From assembly GCA_023374025.1 (NCBI GenBank), contig SIJG01000031.1, positions 601,108-665,107 of the forward strand: DNA of 64,000 nt. The letters run 5' to 3'. Under the pieces are notes generated by a model. It did no database searches. It had not been told where the DNA came from and worked only from the letters and a program-made list of their open reading frames with translations. Shown piece after piece: positions 58,180 to 64,000 of this stretch. The stretch comes from Heterodera schachtii. Its lineage: Eukaryota; Nematoda; Chromadorea; Rhabditida; Heteroderidae. Each line of letters starts with the position of its first letter. Within the stretch, counting starts at the first letter, position 1. The position numbers and the translations under genes were made by a program.

Positions 58180-58625
58180 TAAAAAACTGCCATTGTATGA
58201 ACTGCTTCTGTACGAATTGCCGAATTGTATATTGTCATTGTACGAACTGCCATTGAACAAACTGCCATTATACGAACTGCCATTGTATGAATTGCCATTG
58301 TAAGAAGTGACATTGGATTTCCGTTGTTAAATTGCTATTGTACGAACTGCAATTGTATCAATTGCCATTAAAAAACTTTATGTACGAGTTGGCATTGAAA
58401 GAACTGCCATTGTACGAACTACCATTGATCGAATTACCATTGTATGAATTGCCATTGTACGAACTTCTATTGCATCATTGCCATTGTACAAACTGCCATT
58501 ATATGAACTGCCACTGTACGAACAGCCTTGCCTATTGTACGAAGTGCCACTGTACTAACTGCTTTTTTACGAACAGCCATGCCTATTGTACCAACTGCCA
58601 TTGGATTAAGTGCCATTGTAAAACA
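58180..58625. repeat. 15-base minisatellite (GAACTGCCATTGTAC)
   Basis: About 25 imperfect copies of GAACTGCCATTGTAC, in phase over long stretches so that plus frames read repeated LPLYE. Stops and phase changes from 58303 on argue against translation. Related units form the arms of the element at 7690. Confidence 0.85.
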
Positions 58626-58629
58626 TAGA

Positions 58630-58735
58630 TTTTGATGTACGGTTTCCGGTGTCCAATTTCCTTGAAGTCCAAAATTCCGGCGGTGTCCAGTTTTCCGTTT
58701 TCTGGTGTCCAATTTTCCGATGTCCAATCTAGCTG
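58630..58735. repeat. GGTGTCCAATTTTCCG array
   Basis: Four units of GTGTCCAATTTTCCG directly abut the minisatellite. Probably an arm of another element; no partner found. Confidence 0.6.
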
Positions 58736-58807
58736 TTCCACTTTATTGTTCAAAAGAAATGAACATTTATTAATTTATGAGCCATCCTTTAAAGTTTGTC
58801 TGCTCAG

Positions 58808-61352
58808 AGAACATTAAAGGCAAGGTACCTTTAGATCGTGAACAAGAGGCTGCGAAAAAAAGGATGCGGTTTCTCCCATTCGACGAAACAGCGGTGGAAA
58901 ATTTTAAAAATGTGTCTTTCCAAATTTCCCGGTCAAAACTGACCAAAACCGGGACTGGGTACTCAGTTGTACCCGTTTTTTCAGTACCAGTCCCGGTCCC
59001 GTGCAGCTCTACTTTATATTGATTGAACCTTAATTTCCGTCATTCTTGACAGAGGAAATCAATCGAAATTGATTTGCACGGTTGGTGAAAACAGGTTTTT
59101 GGGCCATAGGTTCAAATCCACTTGCCTATTAAATATTTTAAAGATTTTTTTTTTGGAGTTTTTGGGCCGCCGATCAGGAATTTAACATCCATTTCGCCCA
59201 ATTACGAATCCCTGACCCAAACTCGAACAAAAAATCAATTTTACAAAATTATAAAATTTTGTTTCAAGAAAGAAATTTGTGATTTCATCGGAATGATATT
59301 TTTTTAATAAACTTGTTTTTTTCGAATTCGGTTCAGGGATTCGTAATTAGACGAAAATGATGTCAAATTCTTGATCGGCCGGCGGTCCAAAAAACTCCAA
59401 AAAAAAATCTTAAAAACATTTAACAGGCAAGTGAATTTGAACCCATGGCCCAAAAACCTGTTTTTAACCAACCGTGCAACTCAATTTCTCTTGATTTCAC
59501 TGTCAAGAATGGCCAAATTTCCGATTTTTTGAGGCCTTGTAACTCTCGAAGGAGGCAAATGCACCGCTCAAATTAAACTTTCATAATAGAAGTCAACCCT
59601 GCTCTATCCAATGGTATATCGTTTGTAGGCATTTTCCGACTGACAGATCGGAATGTTTCCTTGTTAATAATAATGCAAAAAAAAAATTCTCAAAGGCTGT
59701 GATAAAATTGCTTGAAAATTTGGTTCTTAAATCTACGCCCACCACTTAAATACCTTTCTTTATGAGAAATATATTTCTTTTCAAGGTCAGCCAAGACGAC
59801 AAACAAGCAACGTTACAAGCGAGCCGAAGCAGCTTCTTTGAGGCGAAGAAATGCATTAAAGGAGTATGGGTTAAATGGAAAAGGTAAATTCTAGAGGTGT
59901 GCCGTGATTCACGGTCACGGTTACCGTGAATTTCACGGGTTTTTTCACTCACGGTCACGGTCATGATTCACGGTACCAATTCACGGTTATTCCGTGAAAA
60001 ATTTACACTGGATAAAATTGAATATTTATGAAATAAACTTTTTTTTATAAAGAAATTTGGTCTTTTTTGGGCAAAGTTTGCTAAGAAATCGATCAAAATT
60101 TTCAAAAATTTCCCCGGCAGCGCCTATCGGCACCGCCGGCCCCCTCCCATATTCCTGAAACTTTTTTGAACAAAGCCAACCAACTACATACAAATAAAAA
60201 GCAAAGTTTCAAGTATGAGCCCATTTAAATAAAAAAAATTCATTTAGTTTTTTAAAAAATTCGCTCGAAATAAAGTTATATCAGTTAATTAGTCATATTT
60301 TCTAAAAGTTTCCACTAAAACCTATATTTTTCTTAAAAATTGGGTAAATATGTCTCACAAAACCATTTATAAAAGGTCGGAATCAATTTAGAACGTCCAC
60401 AATTATGCGAAAAATGCAAATTATGGGCGCGCTTGCCAATGAACACTTCAGTACCCGATTTTTTTAAACTTGAAATATGCAAGCGCACCTATAATTTGCG
60501 TTTTTCATCGTTTTTGACTTTTAGATTAATTAAAATTGTAAAATTTGCTAATTTTAGGGATAAATCTGTTAAAAATGTTAACAAATTGCACTCAAATTTT
60601 CAATTTTACCCCCGGCGGCGCCTATCACCACCTCCGGGCCCCCAAAATTTATTATTTCATAAAAAATTGGCTCAAATTCGCAAAATTTGGTCATTTTTTG
60701 GACAAAATCTGCGCACAAATAAGACTCAAATTTTCAAATTTTGCGATGGCGTCTATCGGCGCCTATGGACCCCCCTTTTCCCAAAGAAATTTATTTGGAA
60801 AATTATACTACAAAAAAATAGTTTAAAAAAAATTCGCCGCCAAAAAAAATTTTCTTAAAATTCACGGTCACGGTCACGAAAACCGTGAATTTCACGGGTT
60901 TTTTGGATCACGGTCACGGTCACGATTCACGGGACCAATTCACGGTCACGGTCACGGTTCACGCGGTCAATTCACGGTCACGGTCACGATTCACGGGTTT
61001 TTTTAGTCACGGCACACCTCTAGTAAATTCCAAATAAATATTTTGATTTCAAGATTTTTAGCTAGTGAAAAGGTTGGTACAAATGGGAACGATGTACCCG
61101 CAAGATGTTTATGCGTGAGTTTTGTATAAAAAAATTACCAAATTAGTTTATTTATTTGAAAAAAACATAATGAAAATTTTAATTTTTTATTGACTTTCTC
61201 CTAAAATTAAGAAATTTTATAATAGCAATTTCAAATTTAAACCACCCGAAAATTTAGTGTTATTGGAAAGTTACCAAAAAGGAAAAGGAAAGGAAAAGGA
61301 GGAGGAAAATAATGAGGAAGAGGAGGAGGACGATGAAGAGGAGAACGAGTGA
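58808..61352 (+). CDS. Unrecognised gene with acidic C-terminal tail (4 exons visible)
   Basis: Exons 58808-58911 (NIKGKVPLDREQEAAKKRMR, FLPFDETAVENFKN), 59786-59883 (VSQDDKQATLQASRSSFFEA, KKCIKGVWVKWK), 61054-61114 (FLASEKVGTNGNDVPARCLC) and 61212-61352 (KFYNSNFKFKPPENLVLLES, then a Lys/Glu tail ending DDEEENE and TGA). All junctions are GT-AG and the frame is continuous, so this looks like a working 3' gene end. I recognise no family; the basic start and acidic tail suggest a nuclear or cytosolic protein. The second intron is almost entirely a hAT-like element whose target duplication is the splice donor. The first intron also carries element arms (58935-59010, 59090-59470). Upstream exons were not found before 58808. 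Confidence 0.5.
59090..59470. mobile_element. Fold-back element with B-box-like ends in intron
   Basis: CAGGTTTTTGGGCCATAGG with GGTTCAAATCCACTTGCC at the left is mirrored at 59418-59462 (GGCAAGTGAATTTGAACCC, CCCAAAAACCTG). ATTACGAATCCCTGACC inside mirrors AGGGATTCGTAAT. The GGTTCAAATCC is a B-box match. Confidence 0.65.
59892..61022. mobile_element. hAT-like element at splice donor, CACGGT arms, TSD GTAAATTC
   Basis: TIRs TAGAGGTGTGCCGTGA and TCACGGCACACCTCTA, exact duplications GTAAATTC (59884-59891, 61023-61030). The left duplication is the 5' splice site after ...WVKWK-AG. The arms are CACGGTCACGGT/TTCACGG units. Three cores (60114-60139, 60612-60638, 60743-60769), the second preceded by ATCTGTTAAAAATG...AAATTGCACTC. 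Confidence 0.95.
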
Positions 61353-61480
61353 GGAAGAGGAAAGTCAAAGAAAGAAGGGAAGAGGAAAAGGAAGAAGCAG
61401 AAAACGAGGAGGAAGACAAGAAAGAGGAGGAGGAAAAGAAGAAGAGGACGAGAAAGAGGAAGAAACAGAGGAAGTGGATC
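61290..61480. repeat. Purine-rich (GAGGAA) tract
   Basis: The part up to 61352 is the acidic C-terminal coding tail of the preceding gene; the purine bias continues about 130 bases past the stop. Confidence 0.7.
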
Positions 61481-61499
61481 AAAAATTTTCAAAAATTAA

Positions 61500-62090
61500 T
61501 GATCATACATAATAAAAATAATAATATTAAAAATAATAAAAAATGGCAAAATTCTTGGAATTCCTCAATGATCTTATGAATCTTAAAATTCATTTTTTGC
61601 AAAAAATTTATAAAAATAAGCAGCGAAAGATTTAATTGAAAGGTTTATAACATTTTGTTCAAATGATTTGTTTAAATTTATACATAAAAATGTTGTGTCA
61701 ATTCAAAAGCATAAATTTTGTTCCCGGACACAAGTTCAAAACCGGAGAGATTTTTTAAATTTTTTACAAGTTTTGAAGTTTTTACACCTAAAATTGTAAA
61801 ATTTGTGGATTTTTGTTAAATTGGGAACTTGTTTTTTGTTTTTTATAATTTTTTAATGTTTTTCTGGCATAAAAAATTTTCCGGTTATAATGAGTTAATA
61901 AATAAATTTTTCATTGGGTAAGATCCGGGACAAAACAGGGTATGAAAAGGAACTTGATGCAATGCCAATTAAGAAAAAAGTAACTTTGAAAAACCAGAAA
62001 CAACAAATAAATATATAAAGCCGATGGCATCCACAAAAAAGCATAATTGCCTGCATTCTTTCACAAAACATCAACCAACAGCATCTGTTC
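61500..62090. other. AT-rich intergenic stretch
   Basis: No gene or repeat pair recognised. Confidence 0.35.
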
Positions 62091-62111
62091 CTTGCCACAA
62101 CATCAACATCG

Positions 62112-62226
62112 ATGATGACCATGGGCCAGCAGCGACCGCAAAATTTGTCGGTCAAGCGGACTGAGGCGGCGCTGGAGGGCCTGAAAAAAATTGGCAAAAA
62201 ATTTTTCGCAGCGGGAATAAAGCTTT
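62112..62226 (+). CDS. N-terminal exon candidate, MMTMGQQRPQNLSVKRTE
   Basis: An open frame begins MMTMGQQRPQNLSVKRTE and continues AALEGLKKIGKKFFAAG. The NLSVKRTEAxxEGLK part recurs in the degenerate copy near 6490-6530. The conservation of frame between two copies 56 kb apart suggests coding sequence. No family was recognised. Confidence 0.4.
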
Positions 62227-62279
62227 AAAACAGCAGGAAAAATTAGCAGTAAAGATCAATTAGTAGCAACCTAGTTCAT

Positions 62280-62536
62280 CCCATGCCCCATGCCGTCACA
62301 GGTGCACTCCCATACCGGATTTTATAAAATTAAAAAAAAAGTTTTAAGGGGGGTCATAAATGTAAAGGGGGGGGGGAGTCAACCAAAAATTTTGGGAAGG
62401 GGTCCGGCCAGGTAAATCGACGACCTTTTATTTTTGCTTGAGCATCTTCTTCGTGGCGCGCTGTTTTTTTAAGTTTTTGGGGATCCGGGGGGGGGGGGGG
62501 GGGTCCAGCGGTGAAAGGGGCGCCGCCGGGGAAAAA
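62280..62536. other. Poly-G stretch with divergent core
   Basis: Poly-G runs at 62368-62377 and 62487-62502. A degraded core with AGCGGTGAAAGGGGCGCCGC at 62509-62530. No gene. Confidence 0.35.
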
Positions 62537-62872
62537 AATTGGCAATGGTAAAAATTTGTGGTTTCTTCGAAAAATAGTTTAAAAATTTAATTAGCACATT
62601 TTTATGCTGAAAAATGCGCTGATCACGGACCTGAGATCGGATTTTGCAAAATTAATGATTTTATCTATGATTTTTTATCAAATATGAGACGGTGGTCTGG
62701 TTTCGAGCCCGCTTGGCTGCAGTTATAACAATGAAAAATCGTTGACAAAACATTGATTTTTAAAAATATGAATTCAGATCGTGATCAGCACATTTTTTCA
62801 GCCTAGAAAATGTGCTAATTAAATTTTTAAATTTATTTTTCGAAGAAACCACAAAACTTTACCATTGCCAAA
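62537..62872. mobile_element. Fold-back element with B-box-like centre
   Basis: Ends TTGGCAATGGTAAAAATTTG and the mirrored AAACTTTACCATTGCCAA. Internal AATGCGCTGATC and GATCAGCACATT mirror. Centre GGTTTCGAGCCCGCTTGGCTG parallels the centre of the element at 8530-9225. Confidence 0.7.
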
Positions 62873-63039
62873 AAATTAAAAATGGTCCTACATTTCAGGG
62901 CACAGCGATTTCTTCTTTGCTAAAATTTTCTATTTCTAAGCGATTAAACAATTTTTAAAAAAGTTGCAACAATAAAACCAAAAAAAATCAGAATTTTTGC
63001 ATATTTTAATTTCTAACTTTTTTACATGTCGATATATCA

Positions 63040-63180
63040 TTGTGATTTTTGGGAAGCCGATAGAGCTTGTTAATAGCTTTCGAATGATACCAAGTTTGTT
63101 AGATTTGGTCAACAAAGATAAAAGTTATGATGCTATAAACTTGGCTCAGACGCAACTGGCCAGACGCAACTGGCCCGCTT
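63040..63180. repeat. Half of a GATACCAA fold-back
   Basis: AGCTTTCGAATGATACCAAG and AAAGTTATGATGCTATAAAC, followed by two CAGACGCAACTGGCC units. The partner half was not found. Confidence 0.5.
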
Positions 63181-63219
63181 CGCCCCCCCCCCCCCCGCCC
63201 CGCCCCCGGACCCATCATG

Positions 63220-63330
63220 TTGCGCGGACCGATCGCTGATCAGCAGTGGCGGCGGCTGAGACGTCACGGTCGGAATGGACGGCTGCGGAGGCGGCGGCGG
63301 TGGGGGCGGATGCTATGTCTGCAAAAAAAT
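63220..63330 (-). pseudogene. Proline/alanine-rich exon fragment, copy 2
   Basis: Minus-strand exon after an acceptor at 63320 (TTTTTTTGCAG): AVHSDRDVSAAATADQRS, then a stop (RAT, TGA). Matches the block at 6640-6780 (AVHSDRD, TADQRS). Confidence 0.4.
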
Positions 63331-63339
63331 GATGTCATA

Positions 63340-63860
63340 AATAAGTGAACAGAACGCAATGCAAGGCTAGCATTTTCAACTTTTTCTCTTTTCATTTTGT
63401 TTGAACTTGGCATGCGTACCAAAAGATAAGACCAAACATTTAAAACTTAGTTTTTAAAATAATTCATCCTAAAATTAAAAAAAATATATATATATTTCAT
63501 GAAATTTCTCACAATCAGGCTACACCATTAGACTTTTAAAATTGACATTTACAATTCAAATGTATTTGGTATTCATTTAAATGTTACCCGACATTTGCAG
63601 ATTTTTTCAAAGCGGACGAATTTTATGAAAAAATTTTTTAACAGAAAATTTCTCAGCAAAATTCTAGTCATTTAGAGCCGCACGCTCAAATGCCCCACTA
63701 ATTGCTCCGTCATCGGATGCTCGCCATTGGCGTTAGGATACAAATAATTTGTATTTTTCATCCGCAAATGTCGCAAAACACATTTAAATAAAACAATTTG
63801 GCTTAAAACTTCCCATGGTTTATTTTTCCAAATTTATTTTTTGAATAAATGATTTCATTT
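63340..63860. other. AT-rich stretch
   Basis: Nothing recognised between the two exon fragments. Confidence 0.3.
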
Positions 63861-63882
63861 TTGTCAGTTTTTTTACCCTATG

Positions 63883-64000
63883 GCCATGCCCGCGGGCGCA
63901 ATTGTGCCGGTCACAACCGGCGGCGGTGGCGTAAAGAATGGCACTGGCGGCGCGGGCGGAATGCCTTCGCCAAGGCGCCGGAATTGTTGCGGGCACCACC
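63883..64000 (-). CDS. C-terminal exon, Pro-rich, ending TGTIAPAGMAIG
   Basis: The minus frame reads GEGIPPAPPVPFFTPPPPVV then TGTIAPAGMAIG and a stop (TAA at about 63883-63885), with a T-rich 3' flank. It is truncated by the window end. The paralogous end at 7490-7560 shares (S/T)GTIAPAGM(A/T)IG. Probably the low-complexity tail of an unrecognised protein. Confidence 0.45.

Noticed and set aside
58112..58303. Protein of repeated LPLYE pentapeptides
   Set aside because: A 15-base minisatellite is in phase by its period; phase changes and stops follow and the same unit occurs in a non-coding element.

Overview
The window looks like nuclear DNA of a nematode, most likely a plant-parasitic cyst nematode (Heteroderidae). 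The sequence is AT-rich. Introns are mostly 40-60 bases with TTTCAG-type acceptors. Recognisable animal genes are present: a K-Cl cotransporter, a CHD7/Kismet-type chromatin remodeller, ARP6, tomosyn and alpha-spectrin. Two paralogues carry the 'DIFPFFDR...LGLK...ALxSPRF' signature that I recall as an expanded F-box-like family of cyst nematodes. The organism call is an inference; no rRNA or functional tRNA gene was found.

Layout. 0-4 kb: a tandemly duplicated exon cluster of an unknown threonine-rich protein. 4-12.9 kb: element and fold-back sequence with proline-rich exon fragments at 6.5-7.6 kb that recur at 62-64 kb. 12.9-16.5 kb: two head-to-head F-box-like genes; the minus copy looks intact, the plus copy has lost an exon. 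17.5-18.5 kb: a Pro/Met-rich 3' gene end whose first exon resembles homeodomain helix 3. 19.3-20.1 kb: two short candidate terminal exons. 20.5-24.5 kb (-): a K-Cl cotransporter in 19 exons, open throughout but lacking its N-terminus. 25.7-31.0 kb (-): a chd-7-like locus with its N-terminal region, chromodomain 1 and post-helicase region, but no helicase. 31.4-35.1 kb (-): an ARP6 relic with an in-frame stop. 35.8-43 kb: nested inverted-repeat elements. 43.5-46.3 kb: a Mutator-like element with a full transposase gene and a 9-base target duplication. 46.5-48.9 kb: more elements. 48.9-56.1 kb (+): tomosyn lacking propeller segments and its C-terminal half, followed in the same orientation by a frameshifted alpha-spectrin piece (56.4-57.3 kb). 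58.8-61.4 kb (+): four exons of an unrecognised acidic-tailed protein. 62-64 kb: the second copy of the proline-rich exon fragments.

The striking feature is the repeat landscape. At least eight elements have CAGRG- or TAGAG-type terminal inverted repeats, seven of them with exact 8-base target duplications (hAT-like). Their arms are short tandem arrays whose unit differs from family to family. About twenty copies of one GC-rich hairpin core with a conserved flank (TCTGTTAACAAATTGCACTC) lie inside elements with unrelated arms. Several elements also contain tRNA-like A/B-box modules. In three genes the target duplication is, or spans, a splice donor, so the element sits at the first bases of an intron. 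These elements, two 9-base-duplication MITEs and one complete Mutator-like element are interleaved with genes that are visibly eroded. The window therefore reads as a gene neighbourhood being dissected by small DNA elements that seem to exchange termini around a shared core.
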